Source of the DNA: Pseudomonadales bacterium
GTDB lineage: Bacteria; Pseudomonadota; Gammaproteobacteria; Pseudomonadales; Moraxellaceae
Assembly: GCA_013043915.1 (NCBI GenBank)
Contig: JABEVH010000164.1
Coordinates: 1-9,595 of the forward strand
Direction: 5' to 3'
Length of the DNA: 9,595 bases
A program made the position numbers and the translations under genes. Shown one piece after another: positions 1-6,136 of the stretch (position 1 is the first letter of the stretch; every line of letters starts with the position of its first letter). The notes beneath the pieces were generated by a model that was not told the origin of the DNA, did no database searches, and saw only the letters and a list, made by a program, of their open reading frames with translations.

Positions 1-762
1 GTTCTTTGCCGAGTCAGCCAGTGCTTGGCGGCTAGCAGCATTAGCGGCAGGGTCAGCGTATACCGGGGTGGTGCCCTTGATCGGACTGCTGAGCATGGAA
101 CGGCCGTGAATGCTTAAAAAGCGTTCCGGCGATAAGGACAGGATGCAGGCTTTATCTGCGCGTATGAAGGCTCCATAAGGAACCGGGCTAACGTCGCGTA
201 AACGTAGATAGGCCTGCAAGGGGTCACCCGTAAAGGAGGCAGCATAGTGCTGACACAGGTTGATCTGATAGCAATCGCCTGCCTGCAAGTAATCTTGTAT
301 GCGAGTAAATGCCTGGGCATAGTCGTTAAGTTGCCAGGAGGAAACAAAAGTAGATGACAGTTGGAAAGGGGTGGGGTCATCAAGCAGAGGTTTCTGCAAG
401 TCTAGCCAGGAGGGAGCACTGGGGTCTCCGACAAAAAAAACATCATCGCCATAAAAACGCAGATGCCATGAATAAATGCCTACCCCATGTTCAGGCAAGT
501 CAGGTCGGCAGCTTGAGTTTGCCGGGGAGGGGTAGCTGATAAAGCCTGCCATTAGTTCTTGCGGGGCCAGCACCACCGCGGATAAAGCAGCAGCAAGATC
601 ACGGGGTGGCCTAATATGATCGCGCGCTCCAGCCATCAACAACGAAGGGCCTGGGCCGCGGCAGTCATCAAGCCATAGCGCATCGGGAGCTTGCAAAGCA
701 CGCTGTATTCGTGCCTTGCAGCTTGCCTGGGTGCCGAGATAAGTGCCGATCAACGCCATCAT
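1..762 (-). CDS. pabB: Aminodeoxychorismate synthase component I (PabB), N-terminal part, C-terminus beyond the window
   Basis: PabB converts chorismate plus ammonia (supplied from glutamine by PabA) to 4-amino-4-deoxychorismate, the precursor of p-aminobenzoate and folate, in the cytoplasm. The 254 visible codons hold the N-terminal region and the beginning of the chorismate-binding domain. YLQAGDCYQINLCQ (residues 158-171) is the PabB-type version of this motif, where TrpE has a different one. LSLSPERFL follows, then SPIKGTTP, in which Lys229 matches the PIKGT lysine that marks PabB against TrpE. The segment around VGIYSW also aligns with E. coli PabB. The start is one of two adjacent ATGs (762 or 759); an in-frame TGA lies one codon upstream, so no longer start is possible, and the Shine-Dalgarno is weak. 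The GYDLGR-like stretch usual before the LPxxxVGIY segment is replaced by a divergent sequence (GFISYPSPANSS). The gene is transcribed divergently from 971-1873 and has no obvious functional link to the glycosyltransferases. Confidence 0.93.
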   Translation of the reverse strand, partial: MMALIGTYLGTQASCKARIQRALQAPDALWLDDCRGPGPSLLMAGARDHIRPPRDLAAALSAVVLAPQELMAGFISYPSPANSSCRPDLPEHGVGIYSWHLRFYGDDVFFVGDPSAPSWLDLQKPLLDDPTPFQLSSTFVSSWQLNDYAQAFTRIQDYLQAGDCYQINLCQHYAASFTGDPLQAYLRLRDVSPVPYGAFIRADKACILSLSPERFLSIHGRSMLSSPIKGTTPVYADPAANAASRQALADSAKN

Positions 763-844
763 GGTTCACCAACTCAGTGTATGACTGTTCATTGGAAGCA
801 TCTGTAAAGCAAAGAAAAATTTAACATGTCCCGATAAACGGTAC

Positions 845-873
845 TTGGCAATACTGAGTAAATGTTCTATCTT
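845..873 (+). promoter_or_regulatory. Candidate sigma70 promoter of the FilA-like gene
   Basis: TTGGCA (845-850; five of six match TTGACA) is followed by a 17-base spacer and TATCTT (868-873; four of six match TATAAT). Transcription would start near 880 and leave a 5' untranslated leader of about 90 nt before the ATG at 971. Called by eye only. Confidence 0.5.
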
Positions 874-878
874 TGCCT

Positions 879-901
879 TGTCGTTACAGAAGTTAACGAC
901 A
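879..901 (+). promoter_or_regulatory. Perfect 8-bp inverted repeat at the predicted transcription start
   Basis: TGTCGTTA (879-886) and TAACGACA (894-901) are exact reverse complements separated by 7 bases. The repeat sits just downstream of the candidate -10 box, over the predicted +1. It could be a dimeric repressor operator, or a 5'-terminal stem-loop stabilising an abundant mRNA. The arms are directly visible; the function is inferred. Confidence 0.5.
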
Positions 902-921
902 TGGATGCAAACCTATAAGGC

Positions 922-933
922 GAATGCCTAAAG
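922..933 (+). repeat. 12-bp leader element, copy 1
   Basis: GAATGCCTAAAG occurs here, ending 37 nt before the FilA-like ATG, and again exactly at 2026-2037 in the leader of the glycosyltransferase operon. With the preceding TAAnGn, 16 of 18 positions agree. It may be a shared regulatory site. In this copy the flanks make it part of GGCGAATGCC, which has GGC/GCC dyad symmetry. Confidence 0.45.
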
Positions 934-955
934 AAGTCAACATACAAGAATAAAC

Positions 956-963
956 AAAGGGAG
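956..963 (+). promoter_or_regulatory. Strong ribosome binding site of the FilA-like gene
   Basis: AAAGGGAG ends 7 nt before the ATG at 971. It supports that start and implies efficient translation, in keeping with the GCT-rich codon use at the gene's beginning. Confidence 0.7.
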
Positions 964-970
964 TTTTTAC

Positions 971-1873
971 ATGAAAGCCACAAAATTACTCGTTCTCGCT
1001 GCTGCTGTAGCTGCTGCTTCCAGTGCTTATGCCATGCAACCGATGTCAGATTCCTCCATGTCCAGCGCTACCGGCCAGGATGGTATTGACATCATGCTGC
1101 AGAACACCAACGTAGCTATCAATTATATCCGTTTCGGCGAAGCTGGCTCAACCACCACTTCTGCTGTATACAGTGGCGCTGCTGATGTTCAGATCGCTGG
1201 ATTCGGTGTTGTTGCCAAGGCTCCTACTGACATTCAGATGCGTATGGGTTCCAATTCTGCAGGATCAGCTGCTATCCTGTTGAACATCTCGGCTAATCAG
1301 CTGACCTTTAATCCGATGACCGTGTCCTTGAACAAGTGGTCAGGCGTGCAGTCAGATTTGACCTCTGATACCAATCAGCAGTCAGCTAATGGTGGTATGT
1401 TTACGCTGAAACTGGGCGTGGTCACATTGCCAGCTGCTGCCTTGACGATTACCCAGGGCTTCACTGATCAGACCACAGGCAAGGCAGTTACTGGCGATGG
1501 CATCACCATCGGAATCGGTGCTCAGGCTGCGATTGATATCAAGGGCTTTGGCATTGAAACAACGCCTGATCAGCAGAAGGCAGGCAATGCTGCTTACTTG
1601 CTGAACACTTCTGATGTGTTGATCAGCAACATCGGTGCTAGCACTGTGTCTATCGGTGCTCTGAGTGCTGCTGCTGCAACCGCCAATGGCTTGACAGGTA
1701 CCAATGCTGCAACCGCTGGTGCTCTGTGGATTTCAACCTCTGCTTCAACGATCGGTTCAGTTGATATCGCCGGTATGCAAGTGGGTGACGTTACTTCCGC
1801 TAGCATCGGCAGTCTAGGTTTGGCTGGTGTTCATATGGGCGCCAACAACATCTTCATTTCGGCCCTCAAATAA
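971..1873 (+). CDS. Exported Ser/Thr-rich protein, FilA/DUF6160-like
   Basis: A 300-residue protein with a clear Sec signal peptide: Met-Lys-Ala-Thr-Lys, a hydrophobic Leu/Val/Ala core and an AYA cleavage site after residue 21. The mature start, with MQPMSDSSMSSATGQDGIDI, resembles the 'LQPLxDxxLSxVTGQxGI' opening of FilA-type putative pilus-system proteins (DUF6160); this is recalled similarity, not a search result. The mature chain has no Cys, only two Arg, and about one residue in five is Ser or Thr (about 60 of 279 by hand count). It alternates Gly-rich, beta-strand-like stretches such as DVLISNIGASTVSIGALS and SIGSLGLAGVHMGANNIFIS. It is therefore probably an exported, beta-rich surface or outer-membrane-associated protein. 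It has its own promoter, a strong ribosome binding site and a strong terminator, so it is monocistronic and probably well expressed. It lies immediately before the glycosyltransferase array and is a plausible acceptor for it (inference). Its actual role is unknown. Confidence 0.8.
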   Translation: MKATKLLVLAAAVAAASSAYAMQPMSDSSMSSATGQDGIDIMLQNTNVAINYIRFGEAGSTTTSAVYSGAADVQIAGFGVVAKAPTDIQMRMGSNSAGSAAILLNISANQLTFNPMTVSLNKWSGVQSDLTSDTNQQSANGGMFTLKLGVVTLPAAALTITQGFTDQTTGKAVTGDGITIGIGAQAAIDIKGFGIETTPDQQKAGNAAYLLNTSDVLISNIGASTVSIGALSAAAATANGLTGTNAATAGALWISTSASTIGSVDIAGMQVGDVTSASIGSLGLAGVHMGANNIFISALK

Positions 1874-1890
1874 GGTCGAATTTGGATGAG

Positions 1891-1917
1891 AAAAAGCCCG
1901 GGAAACCGGGCTTTTTT
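1891..1917 (+). terminator. Intrinsic terminator after the FilA-like gene
   Basis: AAAAAGCCCGG (1891-1901) pairs perfectly with CCGGGCTTTTT (1906-1916) around a GAAA tetraloop, followed by another T. This 11-bp stem begins 18 nt after the TAA stop. Because the left arm starts with five A, it could also stop transcription from the opposite strand. It separates the FilA-like unit from the glycosyltransferase operon. Confidence 0.93.
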
Positions 1918-2130
1918 ATGAGCTTTGCATCACTGTCCGGTTAAAAGCAAATACTCTGTTAGTTTAAGCCTCCTGAGGCGAAAAAGTGGGTCTGAGCGTT
2001 GTTGCCTCAAAGCTGACGTTAAAGGGAATGCCTAAAGCTGGATGCGAAAAGCCTTTAAAAATTCAGATACTATGCTGATCACTAAGTTATTAAAATTTCT
2101 GACTACGATAAAAATAATAGCAGGATACTG
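1918..2130 (+). other. Leader region of the glycosyltransferase operon
   Basis: No gene is seen in these 213 bases. The last 90 are AT-rich and should hold a promoter. TAAAAT (2091-2096) is the best -10-like hexamer, but I find no convincing -35 at the right distance. The upstream part has two alternative pairings: GCCTC (1968-1972) with GAGGC (1975-1979), or TGAGGCGA (1974-1981) with TTGCCTCA (2002-2009, one G-U pair). The 12-bp element shared with the FilA-like leader is at 2026-2037. A modest Shine-Dalgarno (CAGGA, 2121-2125) lies 5 nt before the GTG start at 2131. Confidence 0.55.
2026..2037 (+). repeat. 12-bp leader element, copy 2
   Basis: This is an exact second copy of GAATGCCTAAAG, ending 93 nt before the GTG of the first glycosyltransferase gene. 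The first copy is at 922-933 before the FilA-like gene. Its presence in both leaders and its exactness suggest a shared site or common descent of the leaders; nothing shows binding. Confidence 0.45.
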
Positions 2131-4152
2131 GTGAATAACCCGAGTCGTAATGATCCCTGTCCTTGTGGTAGTGGACGAAAATTTAAACATTGTTGTCAGG
2201 GCAAGCAGGTAAGTACTGCCCCCCTTGCCGGGGTTGCTGTGGCTGATCTGTTGCGTAGGGCCACCGCTGCTTATCAGGCCGGGCAGGTATCGGCTGCCGA
2301 GCAAGCCTGTCATCAGATTTTACAAAAGCAGCCTAGGCAAACCGATGCCCTGATTTTATGGGCAGCTATTCATATACAGATGGGAAACTTTGTAGTCGCC
2401 CAGCAGGCTGCTGACAAGGCCTTACAGTACCGCTATCCTCATCCTGCTGCTGCCGAAGAAATTATCGGACGTGCCTGGTGGGGTATGGGACAACCCGATA
2501 AGGCTCTGGTAAGTTTTCGCAAAGCGATACGTCTGGATGCTTCCCGGATAGAGTGTCACTTTAATATCGGTGGAATCGGCCTGCTGAAGGGGGACTTAGA
2601 AACTGCTGAATCTTCTTTTCGTTACGTCGTCGCAAGCCTGCCGCAGCATGCAGATGCCTGGACGTCCCTAGGGGTTGTGCTTAGGCAACAAGGTCGTTTA
2701 CAAGAGAGCATGCAGTTGTTTCAGCAGATTGTTGATCGCTTTCCGGCACACATGGCAGCGCTACATGAGCTGGCCAAGGTCGCTCAGTTAAAGGGCGATA
2801 TGAGGGTCACTGAGCAGGCATACCGCCTGGCTCTGGCCAAGAATCCTGATGATGATGTTGCGCTCAGCAGCCTATTATTTGCCCAAAACTATCGCCAGGA
2901 TTTAACTCCGCTTGAGAAGTATGAAGCGGCGAAACAGTGGGGTCAGCATTTGTCTGACCGTGTTCACCTGCGCACCGGTAAAGCCTATAAGCAATGGAAG
3001 GTGGAAGAAAACCCAAGTCGTTTACGCGTGGGACTGGTATCAGGGGACTTGCGCCGCCATCCTGTGGGATATTTTCTTGAAAATGTGTTGCCGCATCTTG
3101 AGCAAGATCAGGTTGAAGTCATCGCCTATACAACATATAACGTCGAAGATGCTTTAACGCTATTGTTAAAACAACATGTTGTGGTTTGGAAGTCATTGGT
3201 GGGGCTGTCCGATCGTGAAGCGTCCGCGTTGATTCATGATGATGGTATTCACGTCTTGATAGATTTGGCAGGTCACTCGCGGCATAACCGTCTTGCACTT
3301 TTTGCTTGTCGTCCAGCACCGTTACAAGTCAGCTGGCTGGGATATTTTGCGACGACAGGGTTGCCTGAGATGGATTATGTGCTGGTAGATAGGCATGTTG
3401 CCCCTGAGAGTGAGGCCGGTTTATTTACAGAAAAACGATATTTATTGCCTGATACTTACCGATGTTTCAAAGTTCCTGATGAAGATATTGCCGTCAATGT
3501 CTTGCCTGCCCTGACCTTGGGCCGAATTACGCTGGGCTGTTTTAACAATCTGAGCAAACTCAATGTTTCAGTACTATCTCTCTGGGTCAGGATACTTGAG
3601 AGCTTGCCGGAAGCCAGGTTATTGCTGAAATCTTCACAGTTGAATGCCTTGGATGAGCGGGAAGCGTTTTATAGCTATTTACAGAGTTTGGGCATGGACA
3701 CCGCGCGCGTGGAGTTGCAGGGGAGTTCCTCTTATGAAGACTACCTCAAGGCATTTCATCAGGTGGACATGGCTCTCGATCCCTTTCCCTACACCGGGGG
3801 AACCGTCAGCATCGAGGGGCTATGGATGGGGGTGCCGGTGCTTACCTTGTCAGGACATGACATGTTGTCGCATTCTGGGGAAAATCTGTTATGTAACCTC
3901 GGTCTGCAAGACTGGATGGCCAGCAGCACGGAAGACTATGTTGCTAGTGCGGTGAAACACGCACAGGACTGGACGGCTTTGGCGCAGTTGCGCGCTACCT
4001 TGCGTAGCCGATGTGAGCATTCAGCACTGATGGATGGCCCTAGGTTTGCCGGACATTGGCAGGCTGCTTTATGGCAGCTATGGCATACAAGACAAAAACA
4101 GGTCGATATGTTGAAGATGAGCGACGGACCGGGACTGAGTTCAGTCTCATGA
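2131..4152 (+). CDS. SEC-C/TPR/GT41 SPINDLY-family O-glycosyltransferase, paralogue 1 (type A)
   Basis: A 673-residue cytoplasmic protein predicted to transfer a sugar from a nucleotide donor to Ser/Thr of acceptor proteins. Residues 7-22 (RNDPCPCGSGRKFKHCC region) form a SEC-C zinc motif like the SecA C-terminus, with ligands Cys9, Cys11, Cys21 and Cys22 in the CxC-x-CC pattern. Roughly residues 39-275 form about six TPRs. The GT41 catalytic region follows from about 297: GDLRRHP with His310, DGIHVLIDLAGH with His374, FNNLSKLN with Lys476 (counterpart of the OGT nucleotide-binding lysine), and DPFPYTGGTVS with Glu562 before GLWMGVP. A Trp-rich C-terminal helix ends the fold. The start is GTG with a modest Shine-Dalgarno; no earlier in-frame alternative looks better. 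It is the first gene of the array, 13 nt before the next. Donor (UDP-GlcNAc, GDP-fucose or other) and acceptors cannot be read from sequence. Confidence 0.95.
   Translation: MNNPSRNDPCPCGSGRKFKHCCQGKQVSTAPLAGVAVADLLRRATAAYQAGQVSAAEQACHQILQKQPRQTDALILWAAIHIQMGNFVVAQQAADKALQYRYPHPAAAEEIIGRAWWGMGQPDKALVSFRKAIRLDASRIECHFNIGGIGLLKGDLETAESSFRYVVASLPQHADAWTSLGVVLRQQGRLQESMQLFQQIVDRFPAHMAALHELAKVAQLKGDMRVTEQAYRLALAKNPDDDVALSSLLFAQNYRQDLTPLEKYEAAKQWGQHLSDRVHLRTGKAYKQWKVEENPSRLRVGLVSGDLRRHPVGYFLENVLPHLEQDQVEVIAYTTYNVEDALTLLLKQHVVVWKSLVGLSDREASALIHDDGIHVLIDLAGHSRHNRLALFACRPAPLQVSWLGYFATTGLPEMDYVLVDRHVAPESEAGLFTEKRYLLPDTYRCFKVPDEDIAVNVLPALTLGRITLGCFNNLSKLNVSVLSLWVRILESLPEARLLLKSSQLNALDEREAFYSYLQSLGMDTARVELQGSSSYEDYLKAFHQVDMALDPFPYTGGTVSIEGLWMGVPVLTLSGHDMLSHSGENLLCNLGLQDWMASSTEDYVASAVKHAQDWTALAQLRATLRSRCEHSALMDGPRFAGHWQAALWQLWHTRQKQVDMLKMSDGPGLSSVS
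2149..2182 (+). repeat. 34-bp block identical to 4181-4214 (SEC-C coding DNA)
   Basis: The codons for NDPCPCGSGRK are identical, including all third positions, in paralogues 1 and 2. Paralogue 3 shares the first 20 bases (6151-6170). Paralogue 4 differs at several third positions. Elsewhere synonymous sites of the paralogues have diverged, so this is either recent exchange between copies or extra constraint on the 5' coding end. Confidence 0.85.
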
Positions 4153-4165
4153 AGGTTGGCTAATT

Positions 4166-6136
4166 ATGGCTGTATCACGGAATGATCCCTGTCCTTGTGG
4201 TAGTGGACGAAAATATAAGCAGTGTTGTCTGAATGCTGCGCCTAAGGCGCATCCTCAACAAGTCAGCGGGGCGACCTGGTTACAAAAGGCACGTGAACGG
4301 TATACGGCCGGTGATTTTAAACAGGCTGAAGCGGCGTGTCTTGAGGTTATCAAGGTGCAGCCAGGACAAGTTGATGCCTTGTTTCTTCTGGGTGGCATTG
4401 CACTCGCTGCACAAAATTATGCCCGAGCAGAGCAGTTGTTCACTTCTTTGCTTAACAAAAATTCGGCGAGTTCCCAACTGCATCAGGCCTTGGCTTCAGC
4501 CCTGATGGCTCAAGGTAAGCTGGAGGCTGCTACGGTACAACTTCAGAAAGTCTTGCAACATGATCCTGGACTGATAACTGCGCAGAGTACTCTGGCAGGA
4601 TTATGGCTGGCACGAGGTGACTGGTCTCAGGCTGAAGTTTGTTATCGCCGTATTTTGCAAATCAACCCAACCCATCAGGATGCTCTGGTAGGCTTGGGTA
4701 TGGTATACAAACAGCAGGGTCAGTTGGCTAACTGGTTGGCCTGCTGGAAAAAAATAACCGAAACTCAACCTGGTGATCTGGCGGCTTATCATACCTTGGG
4801 CAGGCTGGCTCTGGCAGCGGCTCATTACGATGTGGCCGAGTCGATGTTCCGGGAGGCGGTTGCACATGCTCCTGAAGACTGGAAATCAGCATCCAGCATA
4901 CTCTATGTGCAAAATTATCAGCCTGATATGAGTCCTAAGGATCGCCTGGCCGAAGCCAGGAGGTGGGGACAGTATATTTCAGATTGGGAACATCGGCATT
5001 GGGGGCCAGCTCATCAGTCCTGGGATGTAGATCCTGCTCCGGCCCGGTTGCGTGTCGGTTTGGTCAGCGGTGATCTGCGTCAGCATCCTGTCGGTTTTTT
5101 TCTGGAGGGTATGCTGGAGTATATCGACCCTTGTCGATTGGAGCTGTTTGCTTACGTTAGCTGGCCAGAAGCTGATGCGTTGACCGAACGCCTGAAATCA
5201 AATTTTTCGGCATGGGTGCCTGTTCATGACCTGGATGATGCGCAACTGGTTCAGCGTATTCGGAGTGATCATATTCATGTCTTGATTGATCTGTCAGGTC
5301 ATACCAAACACACGCGCTTGCCTGCCTTTGCAGGTCGGCCTGCGCCTGTGCAGGTAGCTTGGCTGGGGTACTTTGGTACGACGGGTCTGCCAGAAATGGA
5401 TTATATTCTGGTCGATGAATATGTCTCCCCATCCAGTGAGCCCAGCCAGTTTTCCGAGCAGCGCTGGTGGTTGGATCAGACCTACCGTTGTTTCTCTGCA
5501 CCTCATGAAGAGGTACCGGTAAGCCCGCTTCCTGCCTTAGAAAAAGGTTATGTTACCCTGGGATGTTTTAATCACATCAGCAAATTGAATGTTCGTGCGC
5601 TGCAGCTTTGGGGACGTATCTTGCAGGCGATACCCAACGCACGATTATGGCTAAAAACCGGAGCGTTTGACGATCCCCAAGAAGTAGAAAGTTATCAACG
5701 TTATCTGGTTAGCTGTGGTCTGGATACACAGCGAGTTATTTTTCAGGGGGGCTCCCCCCGTCAGCAGTATCTGGAGTGTTTCCATCACATAGATTTTGCC
5801 TTGGACCCGTTTCCGTTCACCGGAGGTACCGTCAGTGTCGAAGGGTTGTGGATGGGGGTTCCCGTGTTGACGTTAAAGGGGCAGGATTTTCTGTCCCGTT
5901 CCGGGGAGAATTTGCTTTATAACCTGGATTTGGCAAGCTGGGTTGCACGAGATGTTGATGACTATCTGGCGCAAGCTAGGTATTGGTCGGAACATTTGAC
6001 TGAGTTGGCTACGCTGCGCGCTGATCTTCGCCATCGATTACAGTACTCGCCTTTGCTGGATGGTAAAAAGTTTGCGCAGCGATGGCAAGATGCTTTATGG
6101 GCAATTTGGGAACGGCGGCAAGCGAGTTTAACATGA
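4166..6136 (+). CDS. SEC-C/TPR/GT41 SPINDLY-family O-glycosyltransferase, paralogue 2 (type B)
   Basis: A 656-residue paralogue of the gene before it, same order of domains: SEC-C at residues 5-21 (Cys9, Cys11, Cys20, Cys21, ending YKQCC), TPRs from about 36 to 265, then the GT41 domain. Key positions are His307 in GDLRQHP, His371 in the DHIHVLIDLSGH segment, Lys473 in FNHISKLN, and DPFPFTGGTVS followed by Glu559. Several otherwise conserved spots are changed in this copy: DGIH became DHIH, FNNLS became FNHIS, and DPFPY became DPFPF. The catalytic histidines and lysine remain, so it is probably active but may differ in donor or acceptor preference. The ATG has GAAGG ten bases upstream. Its stop overlaps the next gene's start as ATGA. 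It resembles paralogue 4 more than its immediate neighbours, especially in the first TPR. Confidence 0.95.
   Translation: MAVSRNDPCPCGSGRKYKQCCLNAAPKAHPQQVSGATWLQKARERYTAGDFKQAEAACLEVIKVQPGQVDALFLLGGIALAAQNYARAEQLFTSLLNKNSASSQLHQALASALMAQGKLEAATVQLQKVLQHDPGLITAQSTLAGLWLARGDWSQAEVCYRRILQINPTHQDALVGLGMVYKQQGQLANWLACWKKITETQPGDLAAYHTLGRLALAAAHYDVAESMFREAVAHAPEDWKSASSILYVQNYQPDMSPKDRLAEARRWGQYISDWEHRHWGPAHQSWDVDPAPARLRVGLVSGDLRQHPVGFFLEGMLEYIDPCRLELFAYVSWPEADALTERLKSNFSAWVPVHDLDDAQLVQRIRSDHIHVLIDLSGHTKHTRLPAFAGRPAPVQVAWLGYFGTTGLPEMDYILVDEYVSPSSEPSQFSEQRWWLDQTYRCFSAPHEEVPVSPLPALEKGYVTLGCFNHISKLNVRALQLWGRILQAIPNARLWLKTGAFDDPQEVESYQRYLVSCGLDTQRVIFQGGSPRQQYLECFHHIDFALDPFPFTGGTVSVEGLWMGVPVLTLKGQDFLSRSGENLLYNLDLASWVARDVDDYLAQARYWSEHLTELATLRADLRHRLQYSPLLDGKKFAQRWQDALWAIWERRQASLT
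4181..4214 (+). repeat. 34-bp block identical to 2149-2182 (SEC-C coding DNA)
   Basis: Second copy of the exact repeat described for paralogue 1. Identity ends at the Phe/Tyr codon (TTT against TAT), where the type A and type B paralogues differ. Confidence 0.85.
6133..6136 (+). promoter_or_regulatory. ATGA stop-start overlap fixing the start of paralogue 3
   Basis: The ATG of paralogue 3 (6133-6135) overlaps the TGA of paralogue 2 (6134-6136), the usual sign of translational coupling. An in-frame ATG at 6082 would add 17 residues, but that stretch is the out-of-frame tail of paralogue 2 and has no counterpart in the other copies, where SEC-C begins 4-7 residues from the start. Confidence 0.88.

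Larger units (their letters stand above)
763..970. other. Divergent intergenic region between pabB and the FilA-like gene
   Basis: No coding sequence is seen in these 208 bases. On the plus strand they carry a sigma70-like promoter, an inverted repeat, a 12-bp element repeated before the glycosyltransferase operon, and a good Shine-Dalgarno, each listed separately. For the minus-strand pabB, the best boxes I could find are weak (a TTTACA-like -35 and CATACA-like -10, about 19 nt apart), so I do not call a pabB promoter. Confidence 0.7.

Noticed and set aside
354..539. Plus-strand open frame inside pabB
   Set aside because: It overlaps strongly supported PabB codons on the other strand, resembles no family I know, and has no ribosome binding site of note.
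1..762. Anthranilate synthase component I (TrpE) for the left-edge gene
   Set aside because: The GDCYQINL motif and PIKGT lysine are those of PabB, and the local alignment remembered with E. coli PabB extends beyond the shared family motifs.
2068..2096. Promoter with TAAAAT at 2091-2096 before the glycosyltransferase operon
   Set aside because: The hexamer is a fair -10, but the sequence 17 bases upstream (TACTAT) is a poor -35, so it is only mentioned in the leader entry.
2032..2313. Minus-strand open frame across the leader and start of paralogue 1
   Set aside because: Most of it is antisense to the conserved SEC-C and first TPR codons, and the translated sequence shows no recognisable motif.
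6082..6132. Upstream in-frame ATG that would give paralogue 3 a 17-residue extension
   Set aside because: The stretch lies wholly inside paralogue 2, has no counterpart in the other copies, and the ATG in the ATGA overlap places SEC-C at the same distance from the start as in its paralogues.
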